30,681 nucleotides of DNA from Candidatus Caenarcanales bacterium (GTDB lineage Bacteria; Cyanobacteriota; Vampirovibrionia; Caenarcaniphilales; Caenarcanaceae). Each line of letters starts with the position of its first letter. Positions within the stretch are counted from its first letter, which is position 1. The DNA lies in assembly GCA_947489925.1 (NCBI GenBank), contig CANLFK010000004.1, positions 1 to 30,681 on the forward strand, in the 5' to 3' direction. A program made the position numbers and the translations under genes. This document shows, in pieces, positions 1 to 9,100 of this stretch. Under the pieces are notes generated by a model, which made no database searches, was not told where the DNA came from, and saw only the letters and a list, made by a program, of their open reading frames with translations.

Positions 1-1
1 T

Positions 2-1519
2 GATGAACAAGCTATAAATGTTACTAAACTTAGTTTGTGTTTAAAGTGTTTGGAAGGAGAAACTGAACATAGTTTAAGAAATCAATTAGCTTTATTTAAA
101 ACACAGGCTTTGCCTACTTTAAAAGATAATGTTAAATGTGGAAATTCTTTGATTAGTAGCGATTTTGCAAAATATGAACTTGGTTTTAATAAATGGAATG
201 AAGACGAGCAAAGAAAAATAAATCCTTTTAATTGGGAAAGAGAATTTCCGCAGGTATTTAATAAAAGTCTGAACCAAGATTCACCTGATTTAAAGATTAG
301 CAAGATTAATAAAGAAACAAAATCAGGGAAATCTTCTAATCAAGAAAATCAAGGTTCAGACGGTTTTGATATTGTTATTGGCAATCCACCTTATGTAATA
401 GTTTTTGATAATCAAATAAAAAGCTATCTTGAAAATAAATATTTAGAATTTAAAAGAAATAATGATTTGTATGTTGCATTTATTTCACAATGCTTAAGTT
501 TGGTAAAAAATGCTGGCTCTTTTTCTATGATTACGCCTAATAGTTTCATTCGTGGTGATTATTTTAAAGTATTAAGAGAAACACTAAATAAATATCAAAT
601 TAATGAAATTGTAGATTTTGGAAACAGGTTAATTTTTAACACAGCCAATGTTTTTACTTCTATTTTTAATATCACAAAAAATAGACCTAATGAAAATTGG
701 ACAATGAAGTCTGATCTTTTTGTTATTCAATCAATGATAAAATCCAATTCAGAAATTTATATTTCAAAAAATCCTCTTATTGAAAAGCTTGATAAATACA
801 AACAGTTTGAAGACTTTTTTTTAGTAAAAGATATTGGATATAATTATTGGTCAATTGGTAGAGGTAAGCAAAGAGGTGATTCTATTGGAAGTCGAATTTT
901 ATATAAAGGAGAGAAGCAAAACAAACTAGATATACCATATTTAAAAGGTACTAATTTTAATCGTTATACAATTAATGAACCTTCTCAATTCTTGCGTCAT
1001 GATTATGAGAAATATTTAAATGAAAATGATATTTTTAGATTTAGTATTGAAGTTTTAGAAACTTGTCCAAAGTTAATTTATAGACAAACCTCAAGTAGTT
1101 TAATTGGAACGATTGAAGAAAATAAATATCATAATGATAAAACTGTTCACATAATTATTCCTCAAAATAAATATTGTATAAATCTTAAATATGTTTTGGC
1201 ACTTTTTAATTCAAAATTATTAAATTATTATTACCAAGAAGCCGTAAGTGAAAATGGCAGAGCTTTTGCTCAGGTCAAAGTAGTTAATGTTAAGCAATTA
1301 CCATACATAGAATCAAACCGAGAAACTCAAGAAACAATAATAAAACTAGTAGATGAAATACTAGCTCTCAATGAACAAAAGAAAACGGCAAGCGAGTATC
1401 AAATACAAAGAATACTACAACCACAAATAGATGAGATCGACAAAGACATAGATAAATTAGTTTATGATTTATACGGTTTGACTGAAGAAGAAATTAAAAT
1501 TGTGGAGGGCATGGGTTGA
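2..1519 (+). CDS. Eco57I-type N6-adenine DNA methyltransferase, copy A (5' end outside window)
   Basis: C-terminal part of a type IIG/Eco57I-like adenine-specific DNA methyltransferase; the frame is open to the left edge, so the gene starts upstream. The catalytic motif IV NPPY is present in the context VIGNPPYV. The stretch after it is the probable target-recognition region (TaqI-like C-terminal specificity type), and the last ~60 residues are a helical tail. By the 2,000-nt offset to the next gene, about 160 N-terminal codons, including the SAM-binding motif I, should lie outside the window. The protein is near-identical to copy B up to NPPY and again at its C-terminus, but unrelated-looking between, as expected for a change of target specificity. 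The stop TGA overlaps the ATG of copy B (TGATG). A loop before NPPY is encoded by a palindromic element. No nuclease domain is visible in the part seen, so whether it also cuts DNA is unknown. Confidence 0.85.
   Translation, partial: DEQAINVTKLSLCLKCLEGETEHSLRNQLALFKTQALPTLKDNVKCGNSLISSDFAKYELGFNKWNEDEQRKINPFNWEREFPQVFNKSLNQDSPDLKISKINKETKSGKSSNQENQGSDGFDIVIGNPPYVIVFDNQIKSYLENKYLEFKRNNDLYVAFISQCLSLVKNAGSFSMITPNSFIRGDYFKVLRETLNKYQINEIVDFGNRLIFNTANVFTSIFNITKNRPNENWTMKSDLFVIQSMIKSNSEIYISKNPLIEKLDKYKQFEDFFLVKDIGYNYWSIGRGKQRGDSIGSRILYKGEKQNKLDIPYLKGTNFNRYTINEPSQFLRHDYEKYLNENDIFRFSIEVLETCPKLIYRQTSSSLIGTIEENKYHNDKTVHIIIPQNKYCINLKYVLALFNSKLLNYYYQEAVSENGRAFAQVKVVNVKQLPYIESNRETQETIIKLVDEILALNEQKKTASEYQIQRILQPQIDEIDKDIDKLVYDLYGLTEEEIKIVEGMG
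267..361 (+). repeat. In-frame palindromic element, GTCTGAACC/GGTTCAGAC type, in methyltransferase A
   Basis: Perfect inverted ends GTCTGAACC (267-275) and GGTTCAGAC (353-361) enclose two arms that pair imperfectly through repeated GATT blocks. The element is translated as a polar, low-complexity loop beginning SLNQDSPDLK and ending ENQGSD, just before the conserved GFDxVIGNPPY. In this enzyme family the sequence normally runs almost directly from the FPxVF segment to GFD, so the loop looks inserted. The same ends and arm sequence occur in the repeats at 9307-9403 and 9767-9863. Confidence 0.8.
1504..1509 (+). promoter_or_regulatory. Shine-Dalgarno GGAGGG for methyltransferase B
   Basis: GGAGGG lies 9 nt before ATG 1519, inside the last codons of copy A. 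The spacing supports ATG 1519, which overlaps the upstream TGA as TGATG, over the in-frame TTG at 1516. It implies translational coupling of the two genes. Confidence 0.7.
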
Positions 1520-3576
1520 TGGAAGAGAAAATAATCACTTTTCTTTCTGAATGGCAAAATTATTTATTTAACAACCTTGAAAGAGCGATTAAGATTAGAG
1601 ATTTAGGTAATTTATACGAAGAATTTATTTCTCTTAATCCAAGTTTAAGAAAATTTTACGGAGTATATTATACGCCAAAAGATATAGTAGATTATATTGT
1701 AGAAAATACTGTTGGTAAGTTATTGAAGTACCCCCCAGCCCCCTTAACAAGGGGAGTTTCGACTAAAAACAAAATTACTCCCGAAGAAATTAGTAAAATA
1801 AAAATACTTGATCCAGCTTGCGGAAGTGGTAGTTTTTTAATTGGAGTATATGAATATTTGTTGGATTGGCATTTAAAATACTATAAGAAAGCCAGTCTCA
1901 AAGAGCAAAAAGATAATATTGATTTTGTGGAAGGTAAACCAAGATTAACTATAAAATTAAAAAAACAAATACTACTTAATAATATTTTTGGAGTAGATAT
2001 TGATGAACAAGCTATAAATGTTACTAAACTTAGCTTGTGTTTAAAGTGTTTGGAAGGGGAAACTCAACATAGTTTGAGAAATCAATTAGCTTTATTCAAA
2101 ACACAAGCTTTGCCTACTTTAAAAAATAATATTAAATGCGGGAATTCTTTGATTAGTAGCGATTTTGCAAAATATGAACTTGGTTTTAATAAGTGGAATG
2201 AAGACGAACAAAGAAAAATAAATCCTTTTAATTGGGAAAGGGAGTTTCCGCAGGTATTTAATAAAAGTCTGAACCAAGATTCACCTGATTTAAAGATTAG
2301 CAAGATTAATAAAGAAACAAAATCAGGGAAATCTTCTAATCAAGAAAATCAAGGTTCGGACGGTTTTGATGCTGTTATTGGTAATCCGCCTTATGGTGCA
2401 AGCTTTTCTGATGAAGTAAAACAATATTTATTACACAAATTTACAAATCAAAATTATCAATTAGATAGTTATTTAATTTTTTTAGAACAGTCCGTTTTTA
2501 AATTATTGAGAACTAATGGACAATTTGGCATGATTATTCCTAATCCATGGCTTACAAACCTTCTTCAGAAAAATTTAAGAAAATACATCTTTGAAAATAC
2601 AAAGGTAGCAGAGATAGTTCATTTCAAGCAGGCTGTATTTCCTAAAGTTACGGTTGATACTGAAATTATAGTTTTCACAAAATGTAAGCCAGAAAAGAAT
2701 ATTGTCAAAGTTTTAACTATTGATAAAGGAAAATCTCTTTTGAATGATAAACACAATGTAATAGTTCATGATCAAGATGAATGGATTAATTTAAATGGAG
2801 ATGTTGTAAATATTTTCCAGAGCAAAAACGATAAAAGCCTTTTTAAAAAAATTGCACATAATACTAAACTTTTAGAAGAATTTTTTATAATTAATGCTGG
2901 AATTGTTCCTTATGAAGTAGGTAAAGGAAACCCAAAACAAACAAATGAAATGTTAAAGAATAGAGTTTACGATAATGACAAAAAGGAAACAAAATATCAT
3001 CGAAAATTTCTTATGGGGCGGGACATTAATAGATATGTTATTAATCCTCAAAGAATCCGTTATATAAAATATGGAGAATGGCTTGCAGCACCAAGAGCAA
3101 AGGTGAAATGGGATATTGAATATAAAATTTTCATGAGACAAACAGGCGATAGTCTTATTGCAACAATAGATGAAAATCAATATTTATGTTTAAAAAATAT
3201 GCATGTTCTTGTTCCAAAAACAGAATACGAAAATAGTACTAAATATTTTTTAGGATTAATAAATTCAAAATTAATGAATTGGTATTATCAAACACTAAAT
3301 CCAGAGAAAGGGGAAGCACTTGCAGAAGTAAAAAAATACAATGTAGCAAATTTACCAATTAAATATTCAGAAGATAAACAAACTCACGATCAAATAATAA
3401 AATTAGTAGATGACATACTAGCTCTCAATGAACAAAAGAAAACCGCAAGCGAATATCAAATACAAAGAATACTACAACCACAAATAGATGATATTGACAA
3501 AGCAATAGATAAATTAGTTTATGATTTGTACGGATTGACTGACGAAGAAATTCAAATCGTAAAGGGCGTGGGTTGA
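1519..3576 (+). CDS. Eco57I-type N6-adenine DNA methyltransferase, copy B (complete)
   Basis: A 685-residue adenine-specific DNA methyltransferase using S-adenosylmethionine. Order: helical N-terminus with YYTPKDIVDYIV (~50-61), SAM-binding motif I DPACGSGSF (~98-106), motif IV NPPY (~289-292), a target-recognition region (~300-610) and a C-terminal helical segment. The N-terminal nuclease of full-length type IIG enzymes is absent, so it may be a stand-alone methylase or work with genes to the left. Two palindromic elements are translated in frame: a GC-rich one giving PPAPLTRG before motif I, and a GTCTGAACC-type one before motif IV. Both fall in surface-loop positions between conserved motifs and leave the motifs intact. 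ATG 1519 is preferred because of the GGAGGG at 1504. It is coupled to copy A upstream and to a small ORF downstream by identical TGATG overlaps. Confidence 0.9.
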   Translation: MEEKIITFLSEWQNYLFNNLERAIKIRDLGNLYEEFISLNPSLRKFYGVYYTPKDIVDYIVENTVGKLLKYPPAPLTRGVSTKNKITPEEISKIKILDPACGSGSFLIGVYEYLLDWHLKYYKKASLKEQKDNIDFVEGKPRLTIKLKKQILLNNIFGVDIDEQAINVTKLSLCLKCLEGETQHSLRNQLALFKTQALPTLKNNIKCGNSLISSDFAKYELGFNKWNEDEQRKINPFNWEREFPQVFNKSLNQDSPDLKISKINKETKSGKSSNQENQGSDGFDAVIGNPPYGASFSDEVKQYLLHKFTNQNYQLDSYLIFLEQSVFKLLRTNGQFGMIIPNPWLTNLLQKNLRKYIFENTKVAEIVHFKQAVFPKVTVDTEIIVFTKCKPEKNIVKVLTIDKGKSLLNDKHNVIVHDQDEWINLNGDVVNIFQSKNDKSLFKKIAHNTKLLEEFFIINAGIVPYEVGKGNPKQTNEMLKNRVYDNDKKETKYHRKFLMGRDINRYVINPQRIRYIKYGEWLAAPRAKVKWDIEYKIFMRQTGDSLIATIDENQYLCLKNMHVLVPKTEYENSTKYFLGLINSKLMNWYYQTLNPEKGEALAEVKKYNVANLPIKYSEDKQTHDQIIKLVDDILALNEQKKTASEYQIQRILQPQIDDIDKAIDKLVYDLYGLTDEEIQIVKGVG
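1731..1757 (+). repeat. GC-rich palindrome inside methyltransferase B
   Basis: Sequence CCCCCCAGCCCCCTT-AAC-AAGGGGAG, with palindromic core CCCCTT/AAGGGG, stands out in AT-rich surroundings. It is translated as YPPAPLTRG between a helix and SAM motif I. It belongs to the same family as the copies in the HsdS fusion gene (10451-10480 and 11014-11140). Confidence 0.85.
2267..2361 (+). repeat. In-frame palindromic element in methyltransferase B
   Basis: Counterpart of the element at 267-361. The left end GTCTGAACC is intact; the right end has one substitution, GGTTCGGAC. It encodes the same polar loop before NPPY, so the insertion predates the duplication of the genes, or was copied with it. 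Confidence 0.8.
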
Positions 3577-3698
3577 TGGAAGATAATGAATCAAAAAAAA
3601 GAAAGGACTTGAAAATTAAGTTAGAAAGTTTAGGTTTTTCAAATTGTGAAATAACTGAAATTGATGATTATTTTTTCATTAAAGCCACTAAGAACTAA
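3576..3698 (+). CDS. 40-residue hypothetical protein coupled to methyltransferase B
   Basis: Short ORF beginning MEDNESKKRK and ending FFIKATKN. Its ATG overlaps the methyltransferase stop as TGATG, the same junction that links the two methyltransferases, so ribosomes reaching the stop could reinitiate. The lysine-rich start, the LESLGFSNCEI segment and a predicted helix-strand layout resemble many tiny accessory or regulatory proteins, but I do not recognise a family. It shows no similarity to the start of either methyltransferase, so it is not simply a third truncated copy. It could also be the stub of a gene cut by rearrangement, since hisA follows on the other strand only 45 nt later. Confidence 0.55.
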   Translation: MEDNESKKRKDLKIKLESLGFSNCEITEIDDYFFIKATKN

Positions 3699-3743
3699 AA
3701 ACAAGCAAACATAGTTCAAAACAAAATGGAATATTTTCTAAAA

Positions 3744-4475
3744 CTAAAAACTTAAAATTGATTGAGCTTCCTTGAAAGAGAAAATCTTTTCATAAAGAGC
3801 TTTGCCCGAAATTATTCCCTCTAAATTAGGTGTCTCAGAAATCTGATTTCTAACTGATCTCAAATCATTTAAGGAAGAAATACCACCCGAAAGAATACAT
3901 TTCATTTGCGGAAAAGCTTTACATAACTTTATTGCACCCGTTAAGTCTGGACCTTGAAGCAGACCATCTTTACTTATGTCTGTATAAATAAAACGAGATA
4001 AACCAAATTTACTTAATTTACTCAATAGTTCTTCAGTTGTTAATTCACTTTCTTCTAGCCAACCTTCAACAGATACTTTTCCATTTTGTGCATCCAAAGC
4101 TAAAATTATTCGATTTGTGTAAGTATTTAAAGCTCTAATCATCAAATCTGGCTCTTTAACAGCGGCTGTACCCAAAATTGCTAATCGAACTCCTAATTCA
4201 AATAATTGTTCTAAGCTTTCCCAAGACCTGATTCCGCCGCCAAATTGTACTTGTAAACCACTAGATAAAATTTCATCTAAAGTTTTTAAATTGACTAATT
4301 TGCCTTCTTTTGCCCCATCTAAGTCTACAACATGAATTCGTGAAACACCCTCATCAATCCAGTATTTAGACCATTCAAGCGGTGAACCATAATCAGTTAC
4401 TTTTGTATAATCACCTTTTGACAAGCGAACTACTCGCCCATCTAAAATATCAATAGAAGGAATAAGATCAATCAT
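3744..4475 (-). CDS. hisA: HisA, ProFAR isomerase
   Basis: 1-(5-phosphoribosyl)-5-[(5-phosphoribosylamino)methylideneamino]imidazole-4-carboxamide isomerase, an Amadori rearrangement in the fourth step of histidine synthesis. The 243-residue length and (beta/alpha)8 half-barrel repeats fit the family. The two catalytic aspartates are seen as Asp9 (PSIDILDGR) and Asp128 (LALDAQ); phosphate-binding loops are QFGGGIRS (~77-84) and ILSGGISS; the YTDISKDG segment (~164-171) is typical of HisA rather than HisF. The start overlaps the end of the response-regulator gene by 8 nt, with AAGGA upstream, so the two are co-transcribed. The partner cyclase hisF lies 18 kb away, not in a his operon. Confidence 0.96.
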   Translation of the reverse strand: MIDLIPSIDILDGRVVRLSKGDYTKVTDYGSPLEWSKYWIDEGVSRIHVVDLDGAKEGKLVNLKTLDEILSSGLQVQFGGGIRSWESLEQLFELGVRLAILGTAAVKEPDLMIRALNTYTNRIILALDAQNGKVSVEGWLEESELTTEELLSKLSKFGLSRFIYTDISKDGLLQGPDLTGAIKLCKAFPQMKCILSGGISSLNDLRSVRNQISETPNLEGIISGKALYEKIFSFKEAQSILSF

Positions 4476-5220
4476 CTAAAAATCCTTCAGGTACTAACTG
4501 ATAACCTTTTCCATAAATTGTACGAATATATTTCTTTACTTTTCCATTTTCAGCTTCAGCAATTGCTTCTTCGCTTTCAATTCTTTGTCTTAAATGCCTA
4601 ATATGAACTCTAATTGTTTCAATATCATCATCAGGTGAATAACCCCAAATATCATGCAAAAGTTGCTGTGGTGAAACCGTTTTACCCAAATTTTGCATTA
4701 AGCAATGTAATATCTCAAATTCAATGGGTGTAAATCTTAATACTTTGTTTCCCAATTGAGCCTCACGGCTTTCTGGTATTAAAGTTATATCGCCAGAATG
4801 CAATATTTCATTTGACAAATCAAGATTAAGTTCTTCTTTTTTATCTCTTTGAATCCGCCTCAAAAGGGCTTTTACTCTGGCTAATAATTCTCCAACTTCA
4901 AAAGGTTTAGTTAAATAATCATCAGTTCCAGCATCAAAACCAGTAATTTTGTCATCAACTCTTGACATAGCGGTTAGCATTAAAATGGGCATATTTTTAT
5001 TCCGTTTATCCGCTCTCAGTTGTTGGCAAGCGGTAAAACCATCCATTTTGGGAAGCATAATATCTAATATAATCAAGTCTGGACTTTCTTGATTGCTTAA
5101 GGCAATACCTTTAATAGCATCTTCAGCCACAATGACTTTATAGCCCTGAATTTCGAGATTAACTCTGATCAATTCAACGATAGACGGATCATCGTCTATA
5201 ACTAGTATTTTTTCGCTCAT
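4468..5220 (-). CDS. OmpR/PhoB-family response regulator (RpaB-like)
   Basis: A two-component response regulator of 250 residues. The receiver domain (~3-118) has the acidic pair Asp10/Asp11, phospho-acceptor Asp53 (ILDIMLPKMDG), Thr83 (MLTA) and Lys105 (LTKPF). The C-terminal winged-helix DNA-binding domain (~143-245) has RFTPIEFEIL, the recognition-helix segment ETIRVHIRHLRQRI and the wing IRTIYGKGYQL. The receiver resembles cyanobacterial RpaB/RpaA regulators, but orthology cannot be proved by eye. No histidine kinase is adjacent. Upstream lies rpmG, only 12 nt away; downstream hisA overlaps, so all are probably one transcript. Target genes are unknown. Confidence 0.9.
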   Translation of the reverse strand: MSEKILVIDDDPSIVELIRVNLEIQGYKVIVAEDAIKGIALSNQESPDLIILDIMLPKMDGFTACQQLRADKRNKNMPILMLTAMSRVDDKITGFDAGTDDYLTKPFEVGELLARVKALLRRIQRDKKEELNLDLSNEILHSGDITLIPESREAQLGNKVLRFTPIEFEILHCLMQNLGKTVSPQQLLHDIWGYSPDDDIETIRVHIRHLRQRIESEEAIAEAENGKVKKYIRTIYGKGYQLVPEGFLDD

Positions 5221-5232
5221 TGTATGAAATAA

Positions 5233-5421
5233 TTACTTAGTTTCAGTATGCTCTGTATAAGCTTTTTTATAGCGATTATACTTTTTAAGTTTTAATTTGC
5301 TTGTAGTATTTTTTTTATTTTTTTCTGTCCAGTAGATTGAAGGTGGAAAAGAATTACCATCAGCTCCTGCTTCTTTATCTACTAATTTGATGACTATGCG
5401 ATCGGTTTTTTTCTTAGCCAT
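5233..5421 (-). CDS. rpmG: Ribosomal protein bL33, zinc-ligand-free form
   Basis: Large-subunit ribosomal protein of 62 residues starting MAKKKTDRIVIKLV. The family core TEKNKKNTTSKLKLKKY matches plastid/cyanobacterial L33. I chose ATG 5421 because the longer frame to 5478 adds 19 residues that do not belong to L33. Its length and spacing match the zinc-binding (C+) form, yet both CxxC positions are replaced (KEAGAD near the N-terminus, YNRYKK near the C-terminus), so it is a cysteine-free version. In many bacteria rpmG precedes secE-nusG-rplK; here rplK is 11 kb away on the other strand. Confidence 0.88.
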   Translation of the reverse strand: MAKKKTDRIVIKLVDKEAGADGNSFPPSIYWTEKNKKNTTSKLKLKKYNRYKKAYTEHTETK

Positions 5422-5519
5422 AATGCGTTTTTTAGTAAGCTCAATAAATTTATCAAAGATAATAAAATTAACATACAAGTTAAAAAATTACAAAAGCAAA
5501 TTAAGCTTAAAGCTAAAAT

Positions 5520-6059
5520 TCAATTTTCTTTTCCGTCTGAAGATAATTTAAAGTCAGAAGCTTTCACATTATCCAAAAATCTTTGAAAGGCTTCTTTTTC
5601 TTTTTTAGTTTCAGTTTTATCATTTTCTGACTCATTAGGATCTTCAATTTGAATGATGGCGGGTATACAGCTTTCTTCTATAACCAAAGCACTTACCAAT
5701 ACCGAGCAGTTTGCCCTGACTGCCAAAGCAATACAATCACTAGGTCTGGCATCTAATAAAATTTCTTCACCAGTTATCAAATTTTTAAAAACTAAATCTG
5801 CATAAAAAATACTATCTATAACTGAATGAATAATTGTTCTGTCAAGCTTAAAGCCGAATTTCTCTAAACAGTTAATTATTAAATCATGTGTTAAAGGTCT
5901 TTCGACTTTTTCTTCTTGTAAAGCAATTGCAATTGAGTGGGCTTCTAGTCTTCCAATCCAAATTGGCAAAATTAAATCTGACTCTAAGCTATGCAATATA
6001 ATTAAAGGATTATCAGTCCGTGTATCAATCCCAATGCCAGTTATTTTGAATTCTTGCAT
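5520..6059 (-). CDS. DUF151 / bifunctional nuclease family protein
   Basis: A 179-residue protein of the DUF151 (BFN) family, some members of which have been reported to have RNase/DNase activity. Family hallmarks are the N-terminal ILPIWIGRLEAHSIA (~30-44) and DARPSDCIALAVR (~103-115). The first ~130 residues form the whole domain; the C-terminal 45 residues are acidic, then lysine-rich (NDKTETKKEKE), and probably disordered. It sits head to tail with rpmG, after a 41-nt spacer. The biochemical role in this organism is not shown by the sequence. DUF151 proteins are common in Cyanobacteria, Actinobacteria and Thermotogae. Confidence 0.9.
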   Translation of the reverse strand: MQEFKITGIGIDTRTDNPLIILHSLESDLILPIWIGRLEAHSIAIALQEEKVERPLTHDLIINCLEKFGFKLDRTIIHSVIDSIFYADLVFKNLITGEEILLDARPSDCIALAVRANCSVLVSALVIEESCIPAIIQIEDPNESENDKTETKKEKEAFQRFLDNVKASDFKLSSDGKEN

Positions 6060-6173
6060 TTTATTTAAAACTATTTCTATAATCCTTGAGAAAATAATTA
6101 TAAAGAAAATTACTTAACTCATGTAGCAATTTTGAAATTACTGTTTTTAATTTTGATAATTCTTTAAAATCGA

Positions 6174-9100
6174 TTATTTTTTTATTAATTCACTTGCCAG
6201 TAATTCGCTTTGTTCAAGTACCTTGTCTGCTTCTATTCTTGCAAGATCTGGTGGATAGCCGTATTTCATTAATGCTTTCTTTACAGCTAATCTTAATTCT
6301 GCTCTTTTATTTTCCATTTTCTCCCAATCAATAGTGGCATTTTTCCTGACAATATCAACAATTACATGAATCAATTCTTTCATTTTGTAATCTTCTAAAA
6401 ACTTTGTTGAATCATTTTGTGCTAGCACCGAATAAAAAGCATATTCTTCTTGAGAGAGTCCAATTTCTTCGGCTTTCTTATTTTCTAATTTCATTTTACG
6501 AGCAATATCTGAAAGTTCTTGTATTACTTGAGCTGTATCGATTTGATTATTGTGATATTTTTTGATTACATTTTGGAGCATTTCAGAAAACTTTTTTGCT
6601 TGCACTATATTTTTAGTTTTTCTGACTTTCACTTCATCATGGATTAATTTTCTTAGAAGTTCAAAAGCAAGATTTTTTTGCTCCATATTTTTGACTTCTA
6701 ATAAAAATTCTTCCGATAAAATATCTAGTGTTGGTGTTTTAATTCCAGCGGCTTCAAAAATATTTATCACTCCATCACTTGCCAAAGCTTCATCAACAAT
6801 TTGCCTAATCGCTGTTTCTACTTGTTTGTCTGATTTATAGCCACTTGGAATAAATTTATTGATACGAGCTTTAATGGCTTGAAAAAATGCAATTTCATCT
6901 CTTATTTGTTCTGATTCAGTGCTTGGAACTGCCATGGCAAAAAGCTTAGAAAGTGCAGTTATTTCCGCCAAAAATCTGTTTTTCAATTCTTCATTTTGCA
7001 AGATAAAGTTAGTACTACCTAAAAGAATTTTCAGTTTGTCAGTATTTTTAGCTTTAAAATATTGTTTGTAATCAAAACCATGAAACATTTGATCAACAAT
7101 TTCAAATTTTGTTTTCATGCCAGCTATAATTTCTGCAATATCTAAGACAGCTTCACCTTCTCCGCCACTTTGAATATAAACACTCATTGCATTTCTTAAA
7201 TCTTGTCCAATACCGATATAATCAACAATTAATCCACCTGGTTTATCTTTATACACACGATTAACCCTTGCAATTGCTTGCATTAGATTTGCACCTTGCA
7301 TTTTTTTATCAATATACATAGTATGCAAGCATGGAATATCAAAACCCGTCAGCCACATTGATTGCACAAGAACCATCTGGAGAGAATCGTTTATATCTTT
7401 TAGTCTGTGAGCAAGTTTTTTGCGATCTTCTTTGCTTGTATGGTGAGATTGAAAACTTTCGGGATCATCGCTACTAGAAGTCATTACGATTTTGATTACA
7501 CCTTTCATAAGTTCATTATTATGCCAGTCTGGGCGAAGATTAATAATTTCAGAATACAGATTAACCGCAATTTGTCTAGTCATACAAACGGTCATTGCTT
7601 TTCCTTCAAACGATTTTTGTCTGGCTTCAAAATGCTCTACAATATCTTTTGCAATATCTTTTAATCTGTCTGGATTACCGACTATTGCATCAATTTGAGC
7701 ATTTTTCTTTTTGGCTTTTTCTTTTTGTTCTTCGGTAGCTCCTATTATTTCGTCTATGGCATAATCAATTTTATTTACTATTTCTTGATTAAGTCTGATT
7801 TTTACCAGTCGGCTTTCATAATTAATCGGTACTGTTGCACCATCATCTACAGCTTGTTTAATGTCATAAATATCGATTTCATCACCAAAAACATTTCTGG
7901 TTGATCTGTCTTCTTTTTCGATTGGAGTACCAGTAAAACCGATAAATGAAGCTTGTGGTAAAGCATCTCTAAGATATTTGGCATTTCCATATCTGATTTC
8001 TGATCCGTTTTCTGTTTCAATAACTTTACCTTTAAATCCGTACTGACTGCGGTGTGCTTCATCGGCGACTACGACAATATTTGATCTTTCAGAAAGTGTT
8101 TGATAGATATTTCCTTCACTGGGAGAGAATTTTTGAATAGTCGTAAAAACAATTCCGCCACCTGAAACTTTGAGAAGTTCTTTTAAGTGTTCTCTATTTT
8201 CGGCTTGGACGGGAGTTTGCCTGAGTAATTGTTTGCAATTTCCAAAAGTGGCAAAAAGTTGATCATCAAGATCATTTCTATCAGTCAAAATTACAATAGT
8301 TGGATTTTTCATGCTTGGCTGAATGACTATTTGCCCAGTATAAAAAACCATAGAGAGTGATTTTCCTGAACCTTGGGTATGCCATACTATACCAATTTTT
8401 CTATCTCCTAAAGAGGGATTTACAGAACGAAGAGTTTCTTGTATGGCTTTTTCTACGGCATAATATTGATGATAAACTGCAACCTTTTTAACTTTTAAAA
8501 CAGATAAAAGTCCTGTTTTTTGATCTTTTTTTTCTTCTTGTTCAAAAACGGTATTGTATCTAATCAAACGAAGCAAAACTTCTTTATCAAGCATTTTTTC
8601 AGCCATTATTTGCATTTCTGGTAAGATTCCATTTTCTTTTTTCTCTGGAGATTTCCAAGCAAGATAACGACTAAATGGAGCTGAAAGCGAAGAAACTTTA
8701 GCATCAATTCCATCAGAAATAATACACAGTGAATTATAATAAAAAATACTCGGTATAGCTTTTTTGTAGTTTTGAATTTGCGTAAAAGCTTTGTCTAATG
8801 TGGCTTTTTCATCGGTGGCACTTTTTAGTTCTGCAATCACCAGAGGAAGTCCGTTTACAAAAATCACCACATCAAGTCTTTTTTCATTATTATTTTCTTT
8901 TATGACAAATTGATTCACTACCCAAAAACTATTGTTGGCGATATTTTCCAGATCAATCAGTTTTACATTGATTCCTTTGGTGTTTCCGTCTTTGAAATAT
9001 TCAACAGTAATGCCATCAGTCAAAAAATTGTGAAACTTTTCATTATTTGCCATGAGGTCTTGTGAACCCAGATTAATAATATGTTGATATGCTTCGTGCC

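Larger units (their letters stand above)
1..3578 (+). repeat. Tandem partial duplication of the methyltransferase gene
   Basis: Bases 1-394 match 2001-2394 at an exact 2,000-nt offset with no indel and only scattered substitutions; similarity stops abruptly just after the NPPY codons. A second matching block, about 1338-1521 versus 3395-3578 (offset 2,057), covers the C-terminal helices and the TGATG junction. The intervening sequences do not resemble each other at the nucleotide level. The pattern is duplication followed by replacement of the central recognition segment. Confidence 0.9.

Noticed and set aside
35..1519. Complete gene starting at TTG 35
   Set aside because: The frame is open to the window edge and matches copy B upstream of that codon; the gene is truncated by the window.
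2..3576. BREX PglX genes
   Set aside because: The enzymes are about half the length of PglX and no other BREX gene is near; they fit Eco57I-type methyltransferases.
3699..3743. Terminator between the methyltransferase operon and hisA
   Set aside because: The 45-nt convergent gap is AT-rich with no convincing hairpin.
6562..8062. Several plus-strand and alternate-frame ORFs of 68-92 codons within hsdR
   Set aside because: They are antisense or out-of-frame shadows of the intact hsdR, with no start signals or recognisable domains.
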